Source: Hygrocybe punicea
Taxonomy: Eukaryota > Basidiomycota > Agaricomycetes > Agaricales > Hygrophoraceae
Reading direction: 5' to 3'
Assembly: GCA_963556145.1 (NCBI GenBank)
Contig: OY744473.1
Coordinates: forward strand, 372,001-436,000
Length of the DNA: 64,000 nucleotides
In this document: positions 23,591 through 34,651 of the stretch, in pieces
Layout of the letters: each line of letters starts with the position of its first letter
Numbering within the stretch: the first letter of the stretch is position 1
The notes under the pieces: generated by a model
The model's input: only the letters and a program-made list of their open reading frames with translations
Databases searched by the model: none
What the model was told of the DNA's origin: nothing
Position numbers and translations under genes: made by a program

Positions 23591-24600
23591 TTACTTCTTT
23601 TTGTTGACGCTAAACACAGGAAGATCCTCGTCCTCCAAATTGTAACTCACAATCAAATTGGAATTCGTCAGCATCTTGCCAGCATATGACAGCCTGATTT
23701 TGGAGACTGGGACTCTCCCTGTATGTTGAAGAATGCGATCTCAGAGGGTGGAAACCAGCAGGTTCAAGGGCAGGTCTGGAATAGTCACAATTGTGCCATC
23801 TAATTTCCACTCAGGCTTGGATGGATCATTGGGCAGTTGTACTAGAAGCGAGATAGGATTCTTCACATTGTCTGGTCAGTGCACTGGAAGCTAAGGGTAT
23901 TCAGCTAACTTACAGGGTACATATTTATCCAATCAGCTTTGGGGTAAAGTTGACCGCCTGGAAGTTTCACAATCTTCTACCTTTTTGCCAGGTGGCAGTT
24001 CATCCAGCCCAGTCCCTTGCATCTCATCTGCAGTCTAGAAAATACCCGCTTGTGGCGATATCATAGACCCAGCAGCTGTGAGGGTGGCTATTCTTGAAGG
24101 ATGCATGCTTAGCGCAGGGGTGACGCTAACAGGAGGCGGTTGGTATCCAAATGGTTGGACAGCGTCCAAACCTTGATAATGTAGTGGGGGTAACAGAACA
24201 GGCACCAGCTGGTTGGGATACATTGAGGGCTGTGGTCCTGAGGAGATAGTTGCTGCTGAATAGGCAGGATTCGCAGGAGCAGGAGTCACCGATGCTTGAT
24301 TAGGATGTGCTGTAAGTGATGCCAGGGCAGGGGGTAAGGTGGCCATTGGAGCAGGGGCAGCGGCTGGGCCTATTCTGGGACTGATAGCACCAGGTTCTTG
24401 TCTACTCAAACAATAAGTCATTGGTAATGTATGAACTGTACAATTAAACTTATGGTCCCAGACCCTTCACAATCTCCTCATCAAAATTGACCTTGGTGGA
24501 GAAAGTGTCAATCGTGTTGGCTTTGGAAGCAGTATGGCCATCGCCCCTCTGCTGGTTGCTGTTGGGGTGCTGTGGCCTTTGTTTGGGGTTGGCCAGTGTT
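23591..24600 (-). pseudogene. captured, decayed SF3A1 (splicing factor 3A subunit 1) 3' fragment
   Basis: Resembles the 3' part of the gene for SF3A1/Prp21, a U2 snRNP core subunit. In order: STKVNFDEEIVKGLGP, intron, QEPGAISPRIGPAAAPAPM, a Pro-rich region with ISSGPQPSMYPNQ and DAVQPFGYQPPPVSVTP, LPGGQLYPKADWINMYP, then the C-terminal ubiquitin-like domain (SLLVQLPNDPSKPEWKLDG, PDLPLNLLVSTL, DRILQHTG, IRLSYAGKMLTNSN) ending with a basic tail at 23591. A one-base frame change lies before LPGGQ. An in-frame TGA replaces an expected Arg codon (CGA) between VSTL and DRIL. The 5' half with the SURP modules is missing. It sits inside the Plavaka boundaries, so it looks like gene capture. Identification is from memory of the family. 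Confidence 0.65.
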
Positions 24601-24674
24601 GTTGTGAGCTGGTGTGTGGTGAGATTGGTGGTGAGATTCAACCTTGGCAGTGGTCATTAGTCTGCTATTTATTT

Positions 24675-24778
24675 CCTTTTTGGACAGCTAGCCGTGATTT
24701 AGCCATTGCCACAACGGTCTGGTCCAGCTAAAAACCCATATATGGGTTAGCCATTGTTAGCTGTAGCTGATTGGAAAG
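24675..24778 (+). repeat. relic of a hAT terminus
   Basis: About 100 bp resemble 52797-52900, the right subterminal region of the hAT element: TTTCCTTTTTGGAC, TTAGCCATTGCCACAACGGT and ACCCATATATGGGTTA occur in the same order. It is more diverged and lacks the terminus itself. Confidence 0.7.
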
Positions 24779-24975
24779 CTTTGCCTCTTTGAGGAAATTT
24801 TCTTGGCAGAATTTTTTGAATTTGCATATCTGGCCAGTACAAGTAACTTGGATATCTGGTACTGTTGTGCAGCTAGTATGGTAATGAGAATGCAGCTGAT
24901 TTCTGTCAAGTAGTCATCTTTTCATTCATTGTTTTGTTTTCACAATATTGTCATGGTGGGGTACCATGCACTAAA

Positions 24976-27900
24976 CTATCTATCATTTAAAAAGAATCCC
25001 CGCAACATCTGTTCATTCTCAAGTCTCACAGACTCCCCAACAATGCCCCGCTTTTTCCGTGGTTGTGGTACATCACCCTGCTCCCCTTCAACATGCTGGT
25101 CAACATCCTCCTCTACATTCCGCCTCCTTTTCCGTGGGCCAGCCACTTTGACAAGTAAGTTGTTTGATTTCACTTGACGTTGCACTGCTTCAATTGCATC
25201 GGCAGTCGGATGTGGAAGAGAAGAACTAGTGTATTTAATTCAACATTCATTTTGTATTCCCAAAATATTATGGACTTACCTGTTGTAATACTTTACCAGA
25301 CGTTGCAACAGCTCAGATTTGTTGCCTCCGACCAGAAGGCTTTCTTGCCGACAAAAGTACTTCAACACGTCCTTGCTCACATTATCTCTGCCAGTATTGA
25401 ATGTTCAGTAGAACAAAAAACTAAATTGAGTTGAAATACATACAAGGTTGCGTCCTTTTTTCCTTGCTGCCGTCGGGGCACCTCAAAGACAGGTATGGTT
25501 CTGCTCCCAGACGCAGCTCTGTTCTCAATTGGCTCAATTGGGTCCAGATCATCACCATCATCCAATACTTCCTCCAAAACCTCCAGAAGCTCACCATCAT
25601 CCACGAAGGCCGCTACAAGATCTGTTCCACTTGCAGGGCCAGTGGTATTATCAATAGCACGGCTCGCAGCCTTCGTTGCCAGAAGTTTCTTCTTTGCCTC
25701 TAGTTGCTGTTCTTTCTTGTCCCGCACCTGGGCCGATGCCGTCTTTCGAAGTTTGGCAATGTCCTCAATGTGAAATGATGACTTGCGTAGATGTGGTGGC
25801 AAAGCCGTGGCGACTGTCTCGTAATTATGGAGGCTGTTGACATTGACAATGAAATGGACATCATCGGCATGCTGCACGATCTTTCTGGTGCGTTTGGTTG
25901 CCTCACGTTCTTGCACAAGCAACTGTGTACCTGTCGCTTGGCATTTTCCATGTTCACAGTCATGCTGCAGATTTACGGCGCAGATGATGTCCTACAGAAT
26001 TTGTGAGGAATGAACAAAACACAGATAAAATTGACATACCATTGGTTGTAATACAACACGGTTGGGAGACTGTTGAAGAGTAGGCATATCGAGCACGTGG
26101 TGGGGGTCGTCACCCAGTACAAAAAGCTGCACGGTGACGTAGATAGTTTTGTCAGGGGACAGCACTGGCGATTCTGGGTTCGACGTGTCTGCAACCAAGA
26201 TTTCGCACACCTTTCCAAATGCGAGTGGTGAGAACTCGCCCTGGAAGAACGCCGTTAATCACCCCAGTCCCATCATGATTCCAGGAGTACGCACCCCCTC
26301 CGACCGTATAATGGCATGCTGACCACATGAAATGTTGTCTCGCGACATTGCCGTAATGGCATGTGCTTTTCTGAACCCGAGAGGAAGGGGATATGGGGCG
26401 ATGACAACTTGCTGTGCCAGTGAGTCTGTCCAAGCGATGATAGGTACCGTCACCTTGGGGTTTTTCTTTGATTGAGCTGGCATTGTTATGGTTCCTGGGC
26501 TTGTATTAAAATTGATGAAATAAATGCCAAGTTGGATTGATACGCACCTGGCACTCGGCCCTTTCTCGAATCCAACCCAAGTAGCTTCGCATGTTCAGGG
26601 TGGTCTTCCAAGTATCTGAGGATAGAGACACTCGCACAAGTCCACCGGCCAGTACGAGCATCTTTCCACCACCCCCCCGTAACAATATGTTTAATGCGAT
26701 CCATGCCTGCAAAGCACCAGGCGATGTCTCGACTTGGTGCCATGTGATTGCTATATATAGATGCCGCCCGGAAAACAGCATTGTATGACTCGAACCGCTC
26801 CGTAGAAAAGAGGATCGCTGGACCGAATCGTCGTATGTAGAACACAAGGTGAAGGAGAAAGTGGAATTTGGGTTTCGAGATAAGAATACTCGGGCTGCAA
26901 AGCGCAGTCACACTCAAAAAATCATCAATACATTGCTGGAGATCTTTCTGCGAAAGATGTCAGGTTGAATCAAGGTTGTCTAGAAAGGCACACACCGAAT
27001 ATGACTCTATATCTTTGATTTCTGTATGCCAGAGAAGGACTGTAAGACGTCCGATGAGGAGCCATGCGTCCAGGACCTCACGAGGAACCAGGTCATAAAC
27101 CGTAAATGCCATGACTTGGGAGACGGTCTTGAAGTGCTTGCCGATTAGTCCACCTTTGTAGTGGCACATGTAGTCGGCAGGTATCTTAGGAATGTTCAGT
27201 CCATCCTGAACTATTGAATTAAGTCGCGATTGGAAGAGGTCAAACTTCTTCGACTTCTCGAGTAGAAACATAGTCTGGCCCCAGAAGTACTTTACAACAC
27301 CGAGAAGGATGGTATGTAATATCTCTGTGGGCGTATCGAGATGTATGTCCACACCTGCGTTGATTGCATTACAATGTTGTTGGCGAAAAACAACATGTAA
27401 AGCCCAGACATACCTGACATGCCGAGCAGCGGATTGATAACGCCACCTTTTTCATGAGCCTTCTTTAATTCCTCCGTAAGAATTGACTGAACTTCGTCTG
27501 GTGTATGTGCGGCGCGATCGGGTGTAGCCTTTCGTAACTCCTGTCCAAGTTTGACAATGGCATCGATAATTGGTTGCGCTACAAGATCTTTGACCCCAGA
27601 GTCACGGACGGCCTCCGTCAGCTTCGTGGCCACACTTGGCTCAAGCGACATCAGCAGTTGTTGAAAGACATGTTCACGTGTTTCTTCGAATGAGCGCTGA
27701 TCCCCTTCCTGTCGGTGACCGTACATCAGGGCACAGTACGCTCAATTATTGATTCGCCTTACCTCAAACAGCTTCGAAAATCCTTCCTCGGACCGTTTAT
27801 ACTCCTGAGTGCCGCCAACTTTGCAAGTACGGCAGAAATGGTTGGTGGCAAGTCCGGCGCAACTACATAGCTCAGCTTGCATTGGGTTATCACCAGCCCA

Positions 27901-29875
27901 AAGATGCCCATATGGCTGTAGCAAGACTTCTTCTTTTGCTTCGCAGTCCCAAGCAACAATCGGATCAGCGAATGTTCGTCTAATGCACAAAAAGGTCAGA
28001 TATGTCTAAATAAAGATGAAACGACATACTCAATTGAGCCACGGACCCCTTGCATTATTTCTAATGGCGTCGCATTTGGAGATGTAGCTACAAATCGAAC
28101 ATGAAACTCTTCGGATAGCTTTTCTCTTGGTAATGTGCCATTTGATATATAGCACGAGAAGTGCTTATTCCACTGCTTGGACTTGTTGCCTGACACATCG
28201 TCGATGAAAATGATGATCGGAACTGAATAGATGGGACGGGAGCCAGCCTTGGTACGGAGTGGATGGGGCATTTGATCAGCATAAGCTTGGCAAGACGCTA
28301 GATACTAGTCATTAGTGAGGAACCTCGGGAGGCTTGACGGACATACGGGCAAAGGGATAGATGCCCGAGGAGGCTACCAAAATCTCATCAAACGTGTCAA
28401 CGAATGAAGCCACTGAAACGGCAGCAATTTTGTCATTTTTGACGACAAAACCCTCCTGTGTAGACATGTTACTGACGAAGCATTCATGAGAACCGTGTGA
28501 ATAAACTTACTGGTGTGTCATCGACATGGTGGCCCATTGCCCACATTTCGCGGTTCTTGGTTAACCATCGTGTCGGAATAAACCATCGGTTGTTTGTTCT
28601 TCGCACCAGTTCGTTGACATAGAATATCTTGTGGTTATGCTTGATTGTTGGCGTCAGCAAATGATCAGGGATGTCTCGCAGCATCTTAGATCCGTGCCAA
28701 AGTTCGCCCATTGTCCCCGAAGCGTCGGGGTAGAAGACCATTGAGGGTCGGGTAATAGGGTTCGACATGTCCTGAGGAAAGTGAGCAGAAAGCAGCGGGC
28801 AGATGCGGCTTGGAATACCTTAGCAATGGCATCACTAATCTCGTTTAGGTACCATACATGTCCCTGGGCCGACTCTTGCCGCGTTGTAGGGTCACCAAGG
28901 TCCTTCTTGAGTTTCTCTTGACATCTGCGAAGTCCATCATAATGTGGTACTTTAGCACCAAGTTCCCTTGCCCACGACAGGACGGCTTTTTGCTGCGCGC
29001 GTGAGAAACGAAGTCGAGGCGAATTGAACAAGACGTCGGTAAGAAATGCCTGTATCGTACAACAACCATCAGTGGGAAACAGAATGGATGGAGAACACGC
29101 GCTTACAGCCTTATCTGGGTAAGGAAACCACTGCTCGTTCACATCTGCACCAAACCAAGTGTCCAGGAGATCCTCGGAAGACAAAGAATCATCTGAGAGA
29201 CCAATGTACCATCAGCCATGGACCAAGAGAAGCCAAAACGTGCAAACCTTCATCCTCGTCATCCTCGCTGTCACTATCCTCACTCAGATCAGGAAGAGGG
29301 ATCTCGTCATCAAATGAACGGTTCGGATTGCGGCTTTCTGCGACATTGAGTGCTCGTGCCAGCGACTCGGCAAGTGGGTCGGAGAGGTCGGATCCTGCAC
29401 TGAAATAAAGGCGATTGCCGTTTGCATCCGTAAATATTGATTGCGTAGGTATACTGGTTGTAAGGATTTCGTCATCCCAATTCGAGTGGTCTGGTGCAGG
29501 CTCCCAATTGTCGGTGTGCCAGGTAGGCTCCGATCTATCTTCCGGACCCTTGCCGTCTTCATAGCCTGGATGGTTAGGATGGTGATGTATATCCCACATT
29601 GTACTCACTTGGGGCTGGGTTCGAAGTGGATGCCATGCGGTCTCGACATGCTGACTCCCTCTCTGCGGCCTTGCGAGACCACTCTTTATGTTTGGCAGAA
29701 CTCGCATGGGTGCTGAGGTGTCGTGTGGTGGTTCGCGGGCGCCCAGGACAGACCCGGCATATTGCCTCACTGTCTTTGATGTCGAAATCTGTGCAAAACG
29801 AGTATGAAGACTGTGAGCCTGTTGCTATATTGACAACTCACCACTACGGTCATGTCTCTTCCTTGGCTGCCACAT
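24976..29875 (-). CDS. Plavaka transposase with C-terminal SAP-like domain
   Basis: Large multi-exon transposase. Start 29875 (MWQPRKRHDRS); exon 2 has a zinc-knuckle-like CRVC and TTRHLSTHASSAKH. An acidic region follows, then SWARELGAKVPHYDGL, KDLGDPTTRQESAQGHVWY, the block MSNPITRPSMVFYPD, HKIFYVNELVRR and NREMWAMGHHVDD. IYSVPIIIFIDDVSGNKSKQ (about 28225-28165) carries the conserved acidic pair. Then come PYGHLWAGDNPMQAELCSC, DIHLDTPTEILHTILLGVVK (about 27350-27290) and KPKFHFLLHLVFYIRRFGP with FSTERFESYN (about 26870-26790). Near the C-terminus DVLKYFCRQESLLVGGNKS (about 25380-25320) matches a SAP DNA-binding motif, followed by a basic tail. No obligatory stop or frameshift was found, so the gene may be active. 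Confidence 0.8.
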
Positions 29876-30244
29876 TGTAAGGATGGGTTCGTCAGCGAGA
29901 GTAGGGATTAACCCGGCCTTGACCCGACGTCCAACATTATTGGCGGAAATGATGCCAGATCTGCATCAACCCAATGTCGGACCAGTGGGATCGAGATTTG
30001 GCGGCGTCTCGCGTCGGGACCCGCCTGCTTCTCAATCGCAAAACTACAAGCGGACTGATCGAGATGTGACCATCGTCAATTTCTGCACAAGCTAGAAGTA
30101 GGGAATCAAATTGCAGGTTTCAGATCGTAGTTGCTACCAAAATGAGTCTAAAACCCGCTATTCTCCGACGCTGCCCTTCCCACGTCCCGGAGACACTGTG
30201 GCGCCAACGGCGGTGTAGTAGCTCCTGATGACTTGTTGTCACAG

Positions 30245-32013
30245 CACGAAGTATGCGTTAGGCACTGTTGAGGAGCTGATCACTGTATTGAAAATCAAGC
30301 TCTGTGGTGGCTACGACATTGGTTGTAAGTTTGGGACCACACTGAACCAGAGCCCCCTAGGTCCTCTCGCACGTCAGTCAGAGTACAAGTCACTTGTCAG
30401 CGCCTTTCATGGCCATGCGCACAATTGCATTTGTCAACTCTCGCACCTAGTGTCCTATGATGTGGATGCTGGCCTTAACGACTTGGAAGGCTGCGAATGC
30501 GCCTTCTCCAAATTAAACCACCTAGCTCCCACCCTTCGTTATGCCAGCGCATTCCACCACTGGCAGGCCATCGTTGCTTACTTCAAGCATACCGATAACT
30601 TCGACACGTATCACAGCCTAAGTAAGTTCATTTTCTGTGGTTCTAACAACTTCTCATTTGGCTGTTAGGTACCTTCCTCCTCAACAACTATTCACAAGCC
30701 CTCGACATTCTCACTACTGGGCCCACGGCCCTGACTCAAGCGATGGAGGAACTTGGAGTAAGTGATACTGCCATCTTCAATGACTGGCTAGCGGAAGAAC
30801 GCGCTTACCTCAAGGCATTGACGAAAGAGCCTTCGGAGGAGACACTCCAGATGGAGTACTACCAAAAGCTGGTGAATCTCCGTGCAAGCGAGTGAGTCTT
30901 AGGCAACCCTTCCTGATTTCTATGCTGATATGTTGGTGCTAGAGCAACTCTGGATGCTACCCGGTTAGCATGGAATATCGCAACCCCCGATGTCATGGCG
31001 ACATCAAAAAGGGACACTACGCAATCCAAAGAGACTGCCCGATGGCACGCTCTTGAAGGACGGGATAAGGACCTGGTGGTAGTACACGACCTTGAGAGGC
31101 AGCTGGAGATCACTATTCGCTGGGAACCAGGCTGTGTGGAATGGGAGGCCACAGCCAAGTTAGTTGCAATGCGCAAGTATCAACGAGCCCTTGATACCCT
31201 GGAGGGGCTCGTGGTCGCTCGGCTGTTTGAGCTCACGAAGATGAATATGTCGCAAACAGGTGAGTTTGCCATTTTCACATGTGTTATTCATACTGATTCT
31301 CTGCTATCGTTATTGTAGGTTACAAGCTTCGCAAGCACATCGCTAAGGTGCTGCAATCTCAGTCTCAAGCCATCCGAATGGCATTAGAGCGGTATAACAC
31401 GGCTGCGCAGTCCCTGGTTCCTCCGCGGCGATTGCTCCAATGGAATGATGTGGTGGAATATGCGTTCCTTGCCGACTTCGATCTCCTCCGTGATACTTGG
31501 CAGGATGTGCAGCAGCGTCCTTGGGCCACACCTACGGGCTGTCTCGCCCTTGACCTTCACTTCAAAATCCTAAGTGCCCAAGCTGAGGTCACACGCTTGA
31601 ATATGGAGATCATGCGTTTCGTTACGTACCTTCGCGATGAGGATGCCTTCTTGCAGAAGAGGGAGGCTGAGGTGCAGGTACATGATCCTGGCCTCACTCA
31701 CCAGATCGCCATCTTCAGAATGGAACGTGGCCGCTTCACACCTCTCCATAACACCCGCCTCCAAAAGATTGCCCACCTCAAAGGGTTCACTGGTAGCCTC
31801 ATGCCAGGGGAGAGTGTCGAGGTCATGGGTGAGACAGGGGAGGAAATTTGCTCTGGGCAGACGGCCACTGCAGAGGTGGGCGCAGGCGCCAGTATTATAT
31901 CAGATGAGCACATTGAAGATAGTGATGATGAGTGGGATGGGGAGAAATGTGGTGATGGCGACACGGATGACGAGGAGATTGGTCAGGCCATATACGAGAT
32001 TCTGTATCTTTAG
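30245..32013 (+). pseudogene. KDZ transposase, 3' half
   Basis: Continues exactly from the 20741 exon: acceptor CACAG at 30240-30244, then the frame TKYALGTVEELITVLKIKL. CGGYDIGC carries the second catalytic Asp; SAFHGHAHNCICQLSH and GLNDLEGCECAFSKLN give the conserved His/Cys and acidic residues of KDZ transposases. Later exons encode a helical region (FLLNNYSQALDILTTG, LERQLEITIRWEPGCVEW, GYKLRKHIAKVLQSQSQAIR) and an acidic tail ending DEEIGQAIYEILYL at 32013. Introns near 30622-30668, 30893-30941 and 31261-31318 are GT-AG. This half is open, but the gene is dead because of the TGA at 19679 and probably the 9.4-kb intronic insertion. Confidence 0.85.
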
Positions 32014-32130
32014 ATACAGTACTACTATTAATTGATTGTGGCAGCTGACACAACAGACAGTGGTATGTAAGGTATAATATGTAGTGTACAGGAACAGTGA
32101 TGGGTGGGGCATCTAAAATGATGGAGTCCC

Positions 32131-32468
32131 GTGAGAAATGTTGAGCGGGGGTGGCGGGATGTTGAGCGCATGTGTCTGTGACGTGGCGCTGACATGCCGA
32201 GGACAAGTCCAAATTGAGGACATTGGTCAGCGCGCACAAAATCAGAACATCCACATTGGGATGTCCAGATTGGGACAACAGTGAGTGGGAGGCGGGGCCG
32301 GAAACACACTATAGTCCGAGGCCAGATGTTAAAATTTTTCTAAGTACCCTATAGCTATTGAACATTTATTGAAGGAGGCCCTAGCCACGATAAATACCCT
32401 CTAGTTAGAGGTGTCACCCAGATAGGATGTAACCTCTAATTAGAGGGGTTTGGTGGGCTTCACAGGTG
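32131..32468 (-). repeat. right terminal inverted repeat of the KDZ element
   Basis: 338 bp, inverted match of 13420-13757. The element ends at 32468 with CAGGTG, followed by the TSD TCATGAAT. Confidence 0.92.
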
Positions 32469-32660
32469 TCATGAATGGATTACACCCTGACAAGAATATG
32501 CTTGTAGCCTGCAGCGTGGTTTGCAAAGCTGGTCGTCATCTGTTCAACTACACGCCTGCGACTTGTAGCCTAGGGTTCTTGCGATTCATGGAGTCACATT
32601 CTTTAGCTGTTCACCTTATATATAAGTGGGGAATGGGGCGACATCCAGGCGTTGACGACG
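32469..32660 (+). pseudogene. F-box-like gene, fragment right of the KDZ insertion
   Basis: Continues the frame of 13381-13419 across the duplicated TCATGAAT: MNGLHPDKNMLVACSVVCKA, then RHLFNYTPATCSLGFLRFME, a pattern common in agaric F-box-like proteins. Downstream the frame decays (stop near 32680). Such proteins act as substrate adaptors of SCF ubiquitin ligases; this copy is inactivated. Confidence 0.55.
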
Positions 32661-33123
32661 CAGGAGCTTCGACAACTCTGTGACCATCTGATCGATTTTA
32701 TTGGACTCCAGTTGCGTATAGTCCAAACACCGACTCGTATATGCTGGTGATTTCCAAATGTTCGACCATCTCACTTACACGAGTCAAATTCTGCACATTT
32801 CCTGCTGTTTTCAGGTTTATGTGTCGTTTCCCATCTCCTCGAAAGAAGATCATGGAGATAGTCGTGGAATGGCTTCTATCATTTGAGAAAACTCCTGCTA
32901 TACGCTCAAACACAAGATAGGTTCTTGCGAGCAATCAGAGAAGATAGCATTTGAACATTACTCTCAGTCTCGTTCGTCTAGTTTCCAGCTGATGGTAATA
33001 CTCCTTTCGACTTGAGCTGTAAACTGCAGCTGCGTTTCATCCAGTTCGAAATCAGGAAGATTCGTTCGTTTGGTCAAATTGGCAAGCGGAATGGGTTACC
33101 TAAAACACTATCAACGGAGGTAT
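32661..33123 (+). other. remnant coding sequence left of the 1.2-kb insertion
   Basis: From about 33012 the plus strand is open as LQLRFIQFEIRKIRSFGQ and ends LPKTLSTEVSFT at the insertion point. The frame continues at 34346. The rest of the stretch shows no supported gene. I do not recognise the protein. Confidence 0.35.
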
Positions 33124-33131
33124 CATTCACT

Positions 33132-34337
33132 CAAGGGGCCCCCATTGGAAGATTCCGTGACTTCAACCCCCCAGTGGTACCACCCAAATTGGTGGCCGGG
33201 GTCCAGATTTGAAGTCGTTGAGGCACTTTTGACGAACTCAGATTTCACTGCTTCCACAACAAACTTTTGACTAAACTAAGTTGACAGATTTCATCCTTTA
33301 TATTTTTAGTATGTACTTGGATAGTTAAATGTGTGGAAAACACATTTCAAACAGATATATGGGCAACAGAAATAGACAATCCTGATTTGGATGCGATCAT
33401 CCCAAACAACACGCTTTCCTTGCCCTGGTATAACAACCCGCTCTATCACTCTTGCGTATGCACTCAACATCACTGTTCCAGATAGAAAAAATCCCCGTCT
33501 TCTTGTCTTCTTCCGTAAGAACCAACCACACATGGCTATCAGGAGGAGGAGCGGAAGACTCGGACATGATTACAAGGCTACACAATGTGTTCGAGGTTGC
33601 AATGCGACCACCGTTGCCGTTGTTGTTGCCTGCATCACACTCAACTTGCACTCGTTTATGCCAGAATCAGCTGTTCAACTCGAACACTTTATCCTTCCAA
33701 ATGGCACAGCAATTCAACTCAAGATCATTCATGATCCTCGGCCTGTTGCAACCTTTGTGAAACTTTAGTCCAGAAAACATCAGGAGGTGCCATGACATAT
33801 TTTTTGGGGCACAGGGACTCAGGCACTTGTCGAAAGGCTGTGAAAACCAAGAAGAACGAGGAGAACCGGCAAGCAGCCCAACTGGCTTGAGAGACCATTG
33901 TGCGCACACCATACATATCTCACATTATCAATTCCTAACCTCAGGCTCATGCTTCAGCAAATACCTGGCCAAACTGACATGACTGCAACTGTTTCTTGGC
34001 AGGTGCCATCTCCCATACTTATGGTGCATTGCTTCAATATTAATGATTTCATTGGTACACTATTCTTATTCAAGTTCCAAACATGTGTATTTAGCGGAAT
34101 GCGTCATCCCTTTCAACAGCTTCAACTCCTCCCCTCTCTATAATATCATCTTTCGGGGTGTCCTCAAGTGTCCACATGGTTAATTGTTCCAGTCCCTCGA
34201 GTCTTCAGTATCTACTACAAGATAGCTAGCCCTAATACCTTCCTTATCCGGGTGGTGGTACCCAAATCAGTGTTCGGGGTCTTGACAGCAAACTCTTTAG
34301 GGTTGACGTCAAAATCTTTTTGAGTGGGGGCCCCTTG
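33132..34337. mobile_element. non-autonomous element with hAT-like 8-bp TSD, 1206 bp
   Basis: Inverted termini CAAGGGGCCCCCA at 33132 and the complement ending at 34337, flanked by perfect 8-bp duplications CATTCACT (33124-33131 and 34338-34345). No transposase is encoded; the interior frames (for example 33391-33768) lack known motifs. TSD length and terminal CA..TG fit the hAT superfamily. The target looks coding: EVSFT on the left joins LNWKPEPDEPDSL on the right in frame. Confidence 0.85.
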
Positions 34338-34645
34338 CATTCACTCTTAACTGGAAGCCTGAACCTGATGAGCCCGACTCCTTGACCGGAGCAGGCTGGG
34401 CACGATCTTTTCCCAACCGTCTTCTATATCTTTTCATAATAACCCACATGGACGACGAATCGTCTGCAAAACAAATGAGTCTAGCAGATAACCAAATTCA
34501 AAGATAAGCCTGAAGGACTGGATGAGCTCTGTATAATAAATAGTAAGCAACATACTATAATGTATGATATATCTGGAAATCCTTGTTTTGCACAAAATCC
34601 ACGGTGACACTGGTCCCAATGTTACATGTTACCACTGGCACCGTC
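34338..34645 (+). other. remnant coding sequence right of the 1.2-kb insertion
   Basis: After the TSD the plus strand reads LNWKPEPDEPDSLTGAGW, then ARSFPNRLLYLF, in the same frame as 33012-33131. The open frame ends near 34508. The protein is unknown. Confidence 0.4.
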
Positions 34646-34651
34646 ACACAG

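Larger units (their letters stand above)
20773..30215 (-). mobile_element. Plavaka-type (CACTA superfamily) transposon, 9443 bp
   Basis: Termini are 13-bp inverted repeats CACCGCCGTTGGC at 20773 and its complement ending 30215, with TA duplicated at 20771-20772 and 30216-30217. It carries a Plavaka transposase (29875-24976), a minus-strand accessory gene (22646-21110) and a decayed SF3A1 fragment (24600-23591). It is inserted inside an intron of the KDZ transposase: removing it and one TA leaves a 58-nt GT-AG intron. It is therefore younger than the KDZ element. Confidence 0.9.
13420..32468. mobile_element. KDZ-superfamily transposon (19,049 bp including nested insertions)
   Basis: Boundaries are exact: CACCTGTGAAG at 13420 and its complement ending at 32468, flanked by 8-bp direct duplications TCATGAAT (13412-13419 and 32469-32476). 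Terminal inverted repeats are 338 bp each. Genes inside: a KDZ transposase on plus (19185-20741 and 30245-32013), an accessory gene on minus (14031-15695) and an RNase H1 N-domain gene on plus (18141-18813). Subtracting the Plavaka and LTR insertions leaves about 7.4 kb. The element is dead: the transposase has an in-frame TGA and the accessory gene a frameshifting duplication. No TET/JBP dioxygenase gene, which some fungal KDZ elements carry, is present. Confidence 0.92.
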
